Under the pieces are notes generated by a model, which worked only from the letters and a program-made list of their open reading frames with translations, made no database searches and was not told where the DNA came from. This document shows, in pieces, positions 1 to 9,638 of a DNA stretch of 39,501 nucleotides (the first letter of the stretch is position 1; each line of letters opens with the position of its first letter). The stretch lies in the NCBI RefSeq assembly GCF_947331435.1, contig NZ_CAMZOF010000020.1:1-39501 (forward strand). The letters run 5' to 3'. A program made the translations under genes and the position numbers. Origin of the DNA: Pelagibius sp. Alg239-R121. GTDB lineage: Bacteria; Pseudomonadota; Alphaproteobacteria; Kiloniellales; Kiloniellaceae.

Positions 1-3000
1 AGGTTCCCCAGGGTATCAAAGACAAAGCTCAGGTTCTGAATGGAGGTGCCGTTGTGGGTCGTCTGGATGGAATCCAGCAAGGCCGTGGCGACATCATAGG
101 CCCGGTTGGTGACAACCCCGTTGCCCAGGGTTTCCTGGGTCACCATGCCTTCTGCGTCGACCGTGTCGGCCTGCCAGTAGACCGTGCCGCCCAGGATCTC
201 GGAGACCGACCCCAGGAAACCATTGGCGGTATAGTTGTTCTGCACCGCAAAGCCGGAAGGATAGGTGATGGTATCCGGACGACCCTGGGCGTCATAGGTC
301 AGTGAAGTCGTGTAGACCGTACCGGAAATGGTCGTCGTCGTGGTGTCCGGGCGTCCCAGGCTGTCGTAGCTGGCGACCTCTAGGTAACCGTTGGGGCCGG
401 AGACCTGATGGATCTTACCGGTGCCTTTGGTGGCGCTGTCGTAGGTCCAGGTGGTGGTGCCCTCGGTCTCGATACGGCTGGTCATGCGGCCCAGGACGTC
501 ATAGGCCATAGTGACGACCTGCAGCTTGGCATCGGTCTGAGAGATCAGCTCGCCCAGCACGTTGTAGCTGTAGGACCAGGTGCCCATGTCAGGATCAACC
601 ATGCCGGTCTTACGGCCACGCTGATCGTAGGTCATGGTGGTGAGCACGCCGTTGGCGTTGGTCTGCAGCAGATTGCCGTAGGCGTCGTAGCTGTAGGTGA
701 CGGTTCCAGCCAGATTGTCCGTCGACGTCATCAGCTCGCCGATGGCGTTCTGGGTCTTGGACATATTCTGGTTGAGGGCGTTGTTGACCGTTGTCGTCAG
801 CCCACCGTAGTCGAAGACCTGGATACCGCCGTCCGGGGCGATCACGCTCATGCGCCGGCCAAGATCGTCGTAGTGGGTCGTGGCCCACTTAATGTCGAGC
901 GCGGCGGTGCCTGCGAAATAGGGCCGCGAGACCATGTGGGATTCGCCGCGCGGGTTGTAGCTGGTATCCACGTAGATCTTGGTCACGCCGTCGAAGGCGA
1001 TGGATTCCGTGCGGTACACACGGTTCATCTTGTCGTAGTACTGGACGGAGGGCGTGTTCAGCGCCGTATTGCCGGCCGTCAGGAAGTCCTGAGAGGTGAT
1101 CTTGTAAACCGCGCCATCCTGACAACCCACACCGCAGAGCTCATAGGTGATCCGGCTCTCGGTGCCGTCGGCGCGCAGTTCCTTGGTCTTGCGTCCGAAA
1201 CCATCGTATTCCCAGGTGGTGGTGATGCCGTTGGGCCCGGTCAGACTGGTGACCACCCCGAAGCGGGCATCGGTGACCATGGATTCGCTATGGCTCAGCG
1301 CATTGGCGCTGGAGAGCGGGAACTGGCCGTTCGTGTCGTAGCTGGTAGTGGAAGATCTGGAGGTGACACCGGTTCCGCTGACCGTCACTGCGGTCTCATT
1401 GCCGAAGCTGTCGTAGGTATAGCTGGTGGTGACCTTGAGAGCCGCGATATCCGGCTCGATAATTTCCTTGGTCAGCAGGCCGTTGGTTGCGTTGTACTCC
1501 CAGGCAGACTTGCGGCTCTGGTTGGCCGCGCCGGGCCGAGACTTGGTCACCGTCGTGCTGGTCACCCGCCCCAGGATCCAGTTGACCTCGTCGTTGTCGT
1601 AGAGGCTGGCGGTCTGGGTCGTAAAGACCTGGCCCGCCGTCGCCCCCGTGGTCTCGTCGGTGACCGACTGGGTGATGCTCAGGGCATTGCCGAGATCATC
1701 GTAGGTCGAGGTGGTGGTGGTGCTGGAGACCAGGAAGCCGGCGACCTGATTGCTCTGCAGGTCTTGGCGCGCAATCTCATAGGCCTTGGAGGTCGAACTA
1801 TCCGCATAGGGGAAGAGGACGGAAGGCTGATTCGTCGAAGAGCCATCGAAGATCAGCTTGCTGGCGTAGGTACTGGATACCTCCTTGACCAGATCGACCA
1901 CCAGGCCGTTGTCCAGGCGCGTGACGCTGCTGTCCACCTGACCGGTAAAGGGATAGGTCTGGTTATAGGTCGTTGTGGTTAGAATCCCGGTCTGCGCGTC
2001 CCGCGCCGTCACTGTGCGGAAACCCAGGAAGCCACGGCCCTGCGTGTTCACCTTGGCGCCCGCGTAGCTGTAGTTGATGACCGCCTGGCCCTCGACGCCA
2101 CCGGGCGGGGCGGTCTGACCGTCGTCCTGGCTCACCGAAGCAACAACGTACATCGGGGCCTGGATGTCAGATTCAGGGAAGGTCGCACCGCTGCCCTTGG
2201 TATAGACGCTGTCGTCCGTCAAAGGCTTGTAGGTGATCGACGCAACACGGCCCAGACCGTCCTCGGCGGAGACCATCAGGTCGGTTGTGCCAAGCGCATT
2301 CACCCAAGTGTTGATAGTGTAGACGCCGGATGCGCTGCGGGTCGCCCGGATCCAATCCACCAGACCGTCGCCGTCAACATCCCCAAGTTGGGACTGATAG
2401 ACGTTCCGTTTCTTATCATACAATACGCTTGGAGGTTCAAAGTTCGGATCCAACTTCCAGCCGGACCCGGTATTGAGATAAGCGATCTTGGCGACGCCCC
2501 CCGCCGCTGAGCGAAAGGACACCACGAAGTCGGGGAGGCCATCACTGTTCAAGTCGGCGAACTGTGCGTCCGTTCGTTTGTAAAACCCGTTCTCAAGAAC
2601 CGACGGCAGGTTGTAGGCAGCGCTGTACTCCCACCCCTTACCTGTGCTCAACCAGGTGTGCAGATAATAGGTTCCAGAGCTGTAGCGATAAGCCTGCGTA
2701 AAATCCTGAAGGCCATCGCCGTTAACATCGATGAACTGGCCAGTCCTCAGAGCTGGTGAGAGGTGGTAATAGACGGTCGGCAAATTGTATGCGGTGTCCA
2801 GCTGCCAGCCAGAGCCCGTGTTAAGCCAAGTCGCGATCTGGTTGGCGCCATTGTGGCGAAATGCCTTCACCCAATCCGGGAGGCCATCGCCATTAACATC
2901 AACAAACTCACCATAGCGCGCCCCCGGATACAGACTGGAGGAAATGACACCAGGGAGGTTATAAGCAGGCGTGTATTGCCAGCCTGAGCCGGTGTTCAAG

Positions 3001-4538
3001 TAGGTGGACTGGGTATTGGCACCATTATACCTGAAGGCTTGTACCCAATCCACCAGACCGTCGCCATTAACGTCGACAAAATCGCCATGCCTGACTTTGG
3101 CGGTGTAATTTTCAATCGGGTTCGGCAGGTTATAAGCGGGTGTGTAGACCCAGCCGGAGCCGGTGTTAAGATAAGTGAGCTTATAATTGACGCCATTGGT
3201 GCGATGCGCCCGGACCCAATCCTTCAGACCGTCGCCGTTGACATCGACCAGCTCCCCCCAGACTTCATTTCTGCCGTTCTTAAATTCGCGAATGATACCC
3301 GAACTCGGAAGATTATAACCGGGTTCGGTCGCCCAACCGGTTGTGGTACTGACTCGCGTACTCGTGACAACCGCCCCGTTATTTCTGCGCGTTCCGACAA
3401 CCATATCTATCTGACCATCGCCATTGACATCACTCAAATTGCCGTAGACGACGTTCGAATATAGATCAGAAAAAACGTAGGGTGCCGCGCGTGACGGTTG
3501 ACTACTCCACACATAGCCAGTCGGATTGCCATTATAGGTAAAGCTGTGCGGTTCCAGACAGTTGCCGTTGGCGTCGCATTCCGTCAGCGACGTCAGGCGC
3601 GAGCGGCCGGTCGCCAAGCCGTACTCATAGGCCATGTCGTAGCGCTTCACGAGCGTATCGACCGCGCCGAAGGTCGCATAGGTTTCAATCGCTTTCAGGC
3701 GCTCCAGGGTCTGAGTCTTGGCCCCGGCCATGAAGTGCACACGGGTATCGGTCCTAGGCTCGTAAACAAAGCGCACTGATGCCGTCGGCAAGGTTCCCGC
3801 CACCGTGTTGCCCGCATAGTTGATGCGCGTGATCTTGTGGGTGTTCTCCGTCGTGCTCGTCGCTGTCGTGTCTTCCGCATAGACCAGGTCTAGATAGTTC
3901 CCGACCCGGTCCTCGATCCGGTTCACCGACCAGTAGCGTACGTCGCTCTGACCCGGCACCTCGACAGCGGAGTCCGCGGTATCGCCATAGGTCATGATCT
4001 GGCCCGACTTGGTCCAGACCTTGAAGTGCGCCGGCCCGTTGCCGGCCGTGCCGTAGGAGACGATCTTGGAGAAGGACGCCAGCTCAGTGCTGTAGACAGT
4101 GCCATCCGCGCCGTAGGTGCCATCAGTCGCGACCAGCCGCTGGCCATCCAGGCAGAAGCGGTCGTTGGCGCTGTAGTCCACGCCGCTGATGACATCATCC
4201 TGCGCCGTGGTCTTGCCGCAGCGGTGGATCACCGAGAGACCGCCCAGGGACCAGCCCACTCCCAGAATTCCGTTATCGCCCCGGCTGCCGTAAATCAGCG
4301 ACAGGCTCGGCGCCATACCCGCCACCCCAGGCGGCACCGAAAGAGGAATGGAGTAGTTGGCCGAACCGCTCTCATCTACTGCAATGGCGCCGGGGGTCAC
4401 GCCCGCGACCGTCGTCTGTGCCGAAGCGGACGCGCCGCCGATCAGCAGCGAGGCTGCGGCGACCGCTGAAAACAGCAAACCCCTCTGCCCCGCAGCAGAC
4501 TTAGATCCAAACGACAGTAGACGAGATACCGAACTCAT
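1..4538 (-). CDS. Giant secreted SpvB / FG-GAP / RHS-repeat protein (C-terminus outside window)
   Basis: The reading frame is open from an ATG at 4538 to the left edge, about 1512 codons with no stop. Residues 1-40 form a signal peptide: basic start, hydrophobic LLFSAVAAASLLIGG, then ASASA before Gln. From about residue 55 there is an SpvB-type domain (ANYSIPLSVPPGVAGM, then GILGVGWSLGGLS), as in the B components of Tc toxins. From about residue 366 to 756 there are seven FG-GAP/VCBS repeats of the form DVNGDGLxDWV, each followed by LNTGSGW; these are calcium-binding, beta-propeller-type repeats. From about residue 945 there are RHS/YD repeats (TYDDLGN, TYDAYGN, TYDQRGRKTG) that in known proteins build a hollow shell around a C-terminal payload. 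The payload and RHS core motif are not visible. Role as an exported toxin or surface/contact protein is inference from family. Confidence 0.9.
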   Translation of the reverse strand, partial: MSSVSRLLSFGSKSAAGQRGLLFSAVAAASLLIGGASASAQTTVAGVTPGAIAVDESGSANYSIPLSVPPGVAGMAPSLSLIYGSRGDNGILGVGWSLGGLSVIHRCGKTTAQDDVISGVDYSANDRFCLDGQRLVATDGTYGADGTVYSTELASFSKIVSYGTAGNGPAHFKVWTKSGQIMTYGDTADSAVEVPGQSDVRYWSVNRIEDRVGNYLDLVYAEDTTATSTTENTHKITRINYAGNTVAGTLPTASVRFVYEPRTDTRVHFMAGAKTQTLERLKAIETYATFGAVDTLVKRYDMAYEYGLATGRSRLTSLTECDANGNCLEPHSFTYNGNPTGYVWSSQPSRAAPYVFSDLYSNVVYGNLSDVNGDGQIDMVVGTRRNNGAVVTSTRVSTTTGWATEPGYNLPSSGIIREFKNGRNEVWGELVDVNGDGLKDWVRAHRTNGVNYKLTYLNTGSGWVYTPAYNLPNPIENYTAKVRHGDFVDVNGDGLVDWVQAFRYNGANTQSTYLNTGSGWQYTPAYNLPGVISSSLYPGARYGEFVDVNGDGLPDWVKAFRHNGANQIATWLNTGSGWQLDTAYNLPTVYYHLSPALRTGQFIDVNGDGLQDFTQAYRYSSGTYYLHTWLSTGKGWEYSAAYNLPSVLENGFYKRTDAQFADLNSDGLPDFVVSFRSAAGGVAKIAYLNTGSGWKLDPNFEPPSVLYDKKRNVYQSQLGDVDGDGLVDWIRATRSASGVYTINTWVNALGTTDLMVSAEDGLGRVASITYKPLTDDSVYTKGSGATFPESDIQAPMYVVASVSQDDGQTAPPGGVEGQAVINYSYAGAKVNTQGRGFLGFRTVTARDAQTGILTTTTYNQTYPFTGQVDSSVTRLDNGLVVDLVKEVSSTYASKLIFDGSSTNQPSVLFPYADSSTSKAYEIARQDLQSNQVAGFLVSSTTTTSTYDDLGNALSITQSVTDETTGATAGQVFTTQTASLYDNDEVNWILGRVTSTTVTKSRPGAANQSRKSAWEYNATNGLLTKEIIEPDIAALKVTTSYTYDSFGNETAVTVSGTGVTSRSSTTSYDTNGQFPLSSANALSHSESMVTDARFGVVTSLTGPNGITTTWEYDGFGRKTKELRADGTESRITYELCGVGCQDGAVYKITSQDFLTAGNTALNTPSVQYYDKMNRVYRTESIAFDGVTKIYVDTSYNPRGESHMVSRPYFAGTAALDIKWATTHYDDLGRRMSVIAPDGGIQVFDYGGLTTTVNNALNQNMSKTQNAIGELMTSTDNLAGTVTYSYDAYGNLLQTNANGVLTTMTYDQRGRKTGMVDPDMGTWSYSYNVLGELISQTDAKLQVVTMAYDVLGRMTSRIETEGTTTWTYDSATKGTGKIHQVSGPNGYLEVASYDSLGRPDTTTTTISGTVYTTSLTYDAQGRPDTITYPSGFAVQNNYTANGFLGSVSEILGGTVYWQADTVDAEGMVTQETLGNGVVTNRAYDVATALLDSIQTTHNGTSIQNLSFVFDTLGN

Positions 4539-4606
4539 CGGCCATTCCCCCAAAAGAAAACCACGCACACAAACAAAACCGGAGCCTGAAAAAGGCTTCA
4601 GGTCAC

Positions 4607-4634
4607 AAAAAAGCCGGCTCCCAAAGGAACCGGC
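4607..4634 (-). terminator. Terminator-like hairpin in the leader of the RHS gene
   Basis: Read on the minus strand, the arms GCCGGTTCC (4634-4626) and GGAGCCGGC (4621-4613) pair with one G-U and are followed at once by six T (4612-4607). It lies about 70 bases upstream of the RHS start codon and points into that gene. A second, shorter hairpin with CCTGAA/TTCAGG arms lies at 4585-4602. No gene ends just before it except the frameshifted DUF736 gene more than 200 bases upstream. It is either that gene's terminator or a leader attenuator. Confidence 0.55.
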
Positions 4635-4848
4635 ACCGCCGAACGAGCCAGACACGCCGCATTTTCGCACCCGCCGCAGAGATCTCTGCCGTTAGGTCGC
4701 AAGAGAGCATCCCGCAAAGATTGCGAAACAAAAGCGTAACCCATTACGCTCCTTTATCTTTTTGACGATTACGCCGACTCGATTTTACAGCCCTAGGTTA
4801 GGACACATAAAAGTCACCAGCAAGATGCAATAGCCACCAGAAGGATAA

Positions 4849-5304
4849 TTATCTGTGGATAAAACAACTAAATGGCAATAAATCAACAACTTGCTTTGGT
4901 TGTAGAATAGCGAAAATCGTCCTCTCTAGGATCTCACTCAGAAGGGGAAGGGGTCGCCCTGCCTGTGGGCAGCCTCGCGACGTCAGTCGCCGGCATTCCA
5001 GATGATGGCCGAAGGTGTCGGGATCATCCTGCCCAGCAGCCTGGCCTAGGTTGGCGTAGAGTTTGCGGGGGCCGAACTCGGGAGCTGAGAGCTGCAGAGA
5101 GACATAGTCGTTGCCGCTGTGCTTTGAGACCCGGTTCCAGGCGGCGCCGACCTCAACGCCGTCCACCAGAACGATGTAATCAGGCTGTTTATCGTTGGTC
5201 TTGCTAGTGTTGACGATGAACTCGATCGGAGCCTTGATGCTGAGTGTCTTCAGGTTTCCTTTGAAGCCTTTGTCGTTGCGTGAAACGTATCCGATAGCTG
5301 GCAT
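4849..5304 (-). pseudogene. DUF736 family protein, frameshifted near the C-terminus
   Basis: The first ~96 residues match the DUF736 family of small proteins found on alphaproteobacterial plasmids and integrative elements: MPAIGYVSRNDKGFKGNL at the start, then PDYIVLVDGVEVGAAW and KLYANLGQAAGQDDPDTF. The start at 5304 is preceded by AAAGGAC at good spacing and matches the family N-terminus; an upstream in-frame start at 5328 is less likely. After DTF the family normally ends with a short AIIWN-type tail. Here that tail (AIIWNAGD then TGA at 4985-4983) is present in another frame, so one extra base at about 5007-5010 makes the protein run on through ~50 unrelated residues to 4849. The corrected protein would be 106 aa. 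Function unknown. Confidence 0.8.
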
Positions 5305-5862
5305 TGGTCTGTCCTTTCGTTGGTTCAAAGGGCCGTTCCCTTCGATGCCGATCGAAAAGGGCCAGACCCGGACATGTTGAACCCGATAGGGGCGGACGCA
5401 GGGAGCACCCCAGCGGCACGGTTTCTTGCTTCGCGATGCAAAGCCCGCCGGGCAGCGGAATAAAGCGGGACAGAGGGGTATCGACGGGACCAGGACAGGA
5501 CCAGATTCGGCCCTTAAGGAAGAAGGGATTGCCCGCGAACCAGGCGCCGAGGGAACAGACCAATGTCAGCATCGGGACTCTTCACAGCTGCCCGAAAGAC
5601 TCCAAGGACCTGGCGACCCTCTTCATCGTGGCATCGATCTCGGCAATCAGGGAAAGGATTTTAGGAGTAATCAGAAGGTTGTCAGATTTAAGGGTCATAC
5701 CCGTATATGCACCCATAAATATCCATAAATTCAAGTTTTACGACTAGATACCTGAAACGTTATCCAGAAATACCCAAAAACACGGAGTTGATGGATACAA
5801 ACGTGAAACAAAAACAACAAAATCTACGTTACCCTTTGGACAACACTCTGCTTCCAAAATGG
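5305..5862. other. Non-coding stretch between DUF736 and dnaB
   Basis: About 560 bases with no convincing gene. The part next to 5304 holds the ribosome-binding site and presumably the promoter of the DUF736 gene. Short open frames here lack family resemblance and ribosome-binding sites. I see no clear repeat or terminator. Confidence 0.5.
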
Positions 5863-7329
5863 TCAACCATCCATCAGATCACGCGCCAAATCAGAAAAGC
5901 TGGTAATCTCGCTTTCAAAGAAAACCTCTTCCGTCCCAGTGGCGCCATGACGTTGCTTGCCAATGATAACCTCAGCCTTGCCACGCAACTGATCCAACTT
6001 ATCAAGCCATTCGTTGTAGTCTGCAGAGCCTGAGTCAGGCTTGTTGGCTTGGTGATGATACTCTTCGCGATACACAAAGAGCACCATATCTGCGTCTTGT
6101 TCGATCGATCCGGACTCTCTCAGGTCCGCCAACCGGGGACGTTTGTTCTCCCGGTGCGACGGCGCCCGGCTGAGCTGCGACAACCCGATGACCGGAACAT
6201 GAAGATCCTTGGCGAGCAGCTTGAGGCCTCTCGTGATCTCGGAGACTTCTTGTGTTCGCGTCTCGCTCTGCCGGCGATTAGTACCTTCCAAGAGCTGGAG
6301 ATAATCCACGACGATTAGTCCAACGTCATTCTTACGAATGAGCCGGCGGGCGCGCGCGCGTAAGCCAGAGATCGTCATGGATGCCGTGTCGTCGATGTAA
6401 AGCGGCAGTTTCGCGTTCTCTTCCGCGGCACGAGCGACACGGAGGGTTTCCTGCGCAGAGATCTGACCGTTGCGCAGCTTCTCAAGGTTCACCTTTGCGC
6501 CCGAGGAGAGGATCCTCTTCGCGAGTTCATTCGAGGACATCTCGAGAGAAAAGAACGCAACAGAAGCACCGCCGTTTTCGGTCGGATCAGCGCCATCCGC
6601 CAAATCCCGCATATAGCGTTGCGCAGCCCGGGTCGCAATATCGACGGCGAGCGAGGTCTTACCCATCGATGTGCTGCCGGCAATGATCACCAACTCACCA
6701 GGATGGAAGCCACCTGTTGCTTTATTCAAAGCCGTGAGGCCGGTCGTGATGCCGGTGAGATGAGATCCTGACTGACGAGCCCGCTCGATATCCTCAACGG
6801 CGACCTCAGCAGCTTGCAGAAAACTAACGACGTCATTCTGGCCATGATCGGCGAGCTTGTAGAGCTCGGCTTCGAACTGCTCGAGCTGATCGCGGCCGGA
6901 AACTTCGATCTCGGGTTTACAAACCTCCTGCGTCATATCGCGGCCAACCCGGAAGAGATCTCGCTTGATCGCAAGGTCTTCGATTTCACGTCCATAGTCC
7001 GCAACGGAGATAACCGAAACGGCTTCGCCTGCAAGCTGGATCAGATAGGTTGCACCACTAACATCCTTAAGGGCCTCATCATCATCGAAGTAGGGTTTGA
7101 GCGTGATGGGTGAGGCTTCTTGACCATGGTCAATACGGTGCCTAATTGCGTCATAAATGCGCCCATGCACGGGCAAGGCAAAGTGCTCGGGATTGAGAAA
7201 AGACGCGACGTCTTCATAGGCCTGATTGTCGAACAGTAAGGCACCAAGAAGTGCCTGCTCGGCTTCGGTGTTCTTCGGTAGACCCGACAGCAAAGCATCG
7301 AAGTCATCATCGACTTCTTTCGGTTGCAT
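5863..7329 (-). CDS. dnaB: Replicative DNA helicase, DnaB family
   Basis: A 488-aa DnaB-type hexameric 5'-3' helicase. The N-terminal domain (LPKNTEAEQALLGALLFDNQAYEDV) is the DnaB primase-interacting domain. The RecA-like domain has Walker A (AGSTSMGKTSL, ~residues 222-232), Walker B (VGLIVVDYLQLL), the GLSQLSR motif and the C-terminal EQDADMVLFVYREEYH block. Its length is close to that of cellular DnaB. The ATG at 7329 is preceded by GGAAGGGG. The gene is divergent from a primase gene about 300 bases away, and both lie within 5 kb of an iteron origin. This suggests the replicon supplies its own helicase, rather than this being the chromosomal copy; that interpretation is inference. Confidence 0.93.
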   Translation of the reverse strand: MQPKEVDDDFDALLSGLPKNTEAEQALLGALLFDNQAYEDVASFLNPEHFALPVHGRIYDAIRHRIDHGQEASPITLKPYFDDDEALKDVSGATYLIQLAGEAVSVISVADYGREIEDLAIKRDLFRVGRDMTQEVCKPEIEVSGRDQLEQFEAELYKLADHGQNDVVSFLQAAEVAVEDIERARQSGSHLTGITTGLTALNKATGGFHPGELVIIAGSTSMGKTSLAVDIATRAAQRYMRDLADGADPTENGGASVAFFSLEMSSNELAKRILSSGAKVNLEKLRNGQISAQETLRVARAAEENAKLPLYIDDTASMTISGLRARARRLIRKNDVGLIVVDYLQLLEGTNRRQSETRTQEVSEITRGLKLLAKDLHVPVIGLSQLSRAPSHRENKRPRLADLRESGSIEQDADMVLFVYREEYHHQANKPDSGSADYNEWLDKLDQLRGKAEVIIGKQRHGATGTEEVFFESEITSFSDLARDLMDG

Positions 7330-7632
7330 CAAGAGGCCCCTTCCCTTTCGCGTGAGCGGTTGTCAGCTGTCATTGTCAAACGCCTAGACCCTATCTCAAC
7401 TCGCACCACAAACTTACAACATCCTCACTGCCCAGGCCGTGATATCTTACGGGCGATGTCATGCTAGCAAACGAAGGCTATCACTCATCGCCGATTCGGT
7501 CGATTCAGTGCCAACAAAAAATCTGTTGCGATTTTGTATTTCACACACAAAGCAGACTCTCACCAGCCCTTTGCCATTTCACCCCTCTAGCCCTACCTTG
7601 AGAACATAACTGATGAGCCGGATTCTTTACGC
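7330..7632. promoter_or_regulatory. Divergent intergenic region, dnaB / primase
   Basis: About 300 bases separate the dnaB start (7329, minus) from the primase GTG (7633, plus), so both promoters must lie here. A weak TTGCCA element (7571-7576) lies upstream of the primase. I see no strong palindrome, no terminator and no iteron of the kind found at 10853-11255. Confidence 0.4.
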
Positions 7633-9465
7633 GTGACGATTCCTCAATACATCCTGGATGACATTCGCAATCGAGTGAATCTGGCAGGCTATATCGGCCG
7701 CTACGTCAAACTCGCCAAGCGCGGGCACGAACATTCGGGCCTCTGCCCTTTTCACAATGAAAAGACCCCATCTTTCACTGTGAGCGAACCGAAGGGTTTC
7801 TATCATTGCTTCGGTTGTGGCGCGCACGGCGACATCATCGCTTTCGCAATGAACCATCAAAAACTCGCATTTCCGGAAGCAGTGGAGCAGCTCGCTCAGG
7901 AAGCGGGCGTTGAAATACCGAAGCCGACCCCAGAAGATCAGCAGCGCGAAGACACAAATGCCAGACTCGTGGCAGCAAACGCCACTGCGGCTCGTTGGTT
8001 TACCAGCCAGTTGGAAAGCGATTCCGGAAAAGCTGCCCGCGATTATCTAGCCAAACGCGGAATTACATCTGAGACCACCCAACGTTTCGGCCTGGGTTAC
8101 GCTCCCACAGACCGCGATCAGTTGACCAACTATCTACAGCAGGAGGGCTTCACCCAAGAAGAACTGATTGCGTCTGGTCTCTGCGGTGAAGCGGACGCTG
8201 GCGAACCCGCGCTCTATGATCGTTTTCGCGATCGCTTGATGTTTCCAATCCGCGACCGGCGCGGACGGCCGAGCGCTTTCGGCGGTAGAGCACTTGGCGA
8301 GGCCAAGGCCAAGTATCTCAATTCAAGCGAAACGCCAATCTTCAAAAAGGGCGCGACTCTCTACAACCTCGATCAAGCTCAGAAGACCGGCCGTCAGCAC
8401 GAAGAAGTCATCGCGGTCGAAGGCTACATGGACGTGATTGCCCTCACCCAGGCCGGTTTTGATCAAGTCGTAGCACCCCTTGGAACAGCTCTGACGGAAA
8501 CTCAAATTGCGATGCTCTGGCAGATCGCACCTGAGCCAATCCTCTGCTTCGATGGCGACACTGCGGGGCGGCGGGCAGCGACGAGAGCGGTGCAACGCGC
8601 CCTACCCGGCTTGTACGCTGGCCATTCCCTGAAGATTGCAACACTTCCTCCCGACCATGACCCCGATAGCTTGGTACAAAGCCAAGGCAATGAAGCCTTG
8701 CGCTCGCTGATCGAGTCTGCTCAGCCTCTCACCGACTGGTTATGGCAAGCCTTGGTGGAACCGTCGGATTACTCTACGCCTGAGCGCGCCGCTGATTTCC
8801 GGAGGGCCGTCAACGACCAGATCCAAGAGATCCGGGATCCTGGCGTCCGTAGCCTATATCAACGGGACTACAATGGTCGCCTCGCCAAAATTTTTGAAAT
8901 GCAATTTCCGTCGCGTAGCGGTCCGACGAGTAACCGGCCGAGACGAAACGGCAAACACGGCAAAAAGCCTACAGTCGGACCTTCTCCCCAAGGTCCCGTT
9001 TCCTCGGCGGCGCCGACATTGGAACGATTGGTTCTCCTCGTGCTCGTGAACCACCCTGCCCTGCTCACCACTTGTCATGAAGCTCTCGCCGCAATCACCT
9101 TTCCCGGAAAGGAAGCCAAAGAACTCCAATCAGCCCTTCTGGAAACTGCTTCCGCTGAGGAAGCTATGCAGTCCGAAACCCTGGCGAACGAAGTTGAACG
9201 CCGCGGTCTTGCTTCCTTTGTGGAACGATTGAAATCCGATCGTTTGCTCAAGGTCCATAGCTTTGCCGAAGAGGCCAAAGAAACTGAGATTGCGGGTCAT
9301 GGTATTCAGCATTTGTTCGATCGTCTTAGAACACTGCGCTCGCTTAGTGATGATCTTGAGGAAGCAAAGCAGTTGCTCGCCAGTCACCCAACGGATGAAA
9401 ACTGGCGCCGGTTTCGAGCACTTACAGAAGAACTGCGTCGTGTGAGCGCATTGCCAGCTGGGTAG
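7633..9465 (+). CDS. dnaG: DNA primase, DnaG family
   Basis: A 610-aa bacterial-type primase that makes RNA primers for lagging-strand synthesis. The CHC2 zinc-binding domain is intact: CPFHNEKTPSF near residue 38, then FYHCFGCGAHGD near residue 60. The catalytic core carries the RNA polymerase basic motif region (FRDRLMFPIRDRRGR) and a TOPRIM fold with VEGYMDVIAL (Glu) and FDGDTAGRRA (Asp-x-Asp). The last ~150 residues correspond to the DnaB-binding region. The start is a GTG at 7633, chosen because it gives the family's usual start (IPQYILDDIRNRV). It retains the Cys-His-Cys-Cys zinc ligands that many alphaproteobacterial chromosomal primases have lost, so it may be foreign or plasmid-derived. 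Confidence 0.93.
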   Translation: MTIPQYILDDIRNRVNLAGYIGRYVKLAKRGHEHSGLCPFHNEKTPSFTVSEPKGFYHCFGCGAHGDIIAFAMNHQKLAFPEAVEQLAQEAGVEIPKPTPEDQQREDTNARLVAANATAARWFTSQLESDSGKAARDYLAKRGITSETTQRFGLGYAPTDRDQLTNYLQQEGFTQEELIASGLCGEADAGEPALYDRFRDRLMFPIRDRRGRPSAFGGRALGEAKAKYLNSSETPIFKKGATLYNLDQAQKTGRQHEEVIAVEGYMDVIALTQAGFDQVVAPLGTALTETQIAMLWQIAPEPILCFDGDTAGRRAATRAVQRALPGLYAGHSLKIATLPPDHDPDSLVQSQGNEALRSLIESAQPLTDWLWQALVEPSDYSTPERAADFRRAVNDQIQEIRDPGVRSLYQRDYNGRLAKIFEMQFPSRSGPTSNRPRRNGKHGKKPTVGPSPQGPVSSAAPTLERLVLLVLVNHPALLTTCHEALAAITFPGKEAKELQSALLETASAEEAMQSETLANEVERRGLASFVERLKSDRLLKVHSFAEEAKETEIAGHGIQHLFDRLRTLRSLSDDLEEAKQLLASHPTDENWRRFRALTEELRRVSALPAG

Positions 9466-9638
9466 AGTTATCCCCTTTTCACCCTGCCCCATCGCAGTTT
9501 TTGCGGGCCACATGTAGACGGATTATCAAAAATTTAATCTGCTTCGATTAATTCGTATAATTCGTTTATTGCGTTTAGAGATACAGCTACATATATTGAA
9601 TATTGTTAGATATCTCTGCGGATTTTTGGAGTTTAAGC

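Noticed and set aside
408-1982. A long plus-strand open frame of 524 codons, low-complexity and Gly/Val/Asp-rich.
   Set aside because: It is the antisense of the RHS repeats: the minus strand is open for the full 4.5 kb and shows a signal peptide and clear SpvB, FG-GAP and YD motifs. The plus frame has no domain and arises from repeat codons and high GC.
4854-4862. TGTGGATAA, a perfect DnaA box (complement TTATCCACA).
   Set aside because: A single copy inside the read-through tail of the DUF736 gene, far from the iterons, with no cluster. A single 9-mer is expected by chance in a window of this size or may be incidental.
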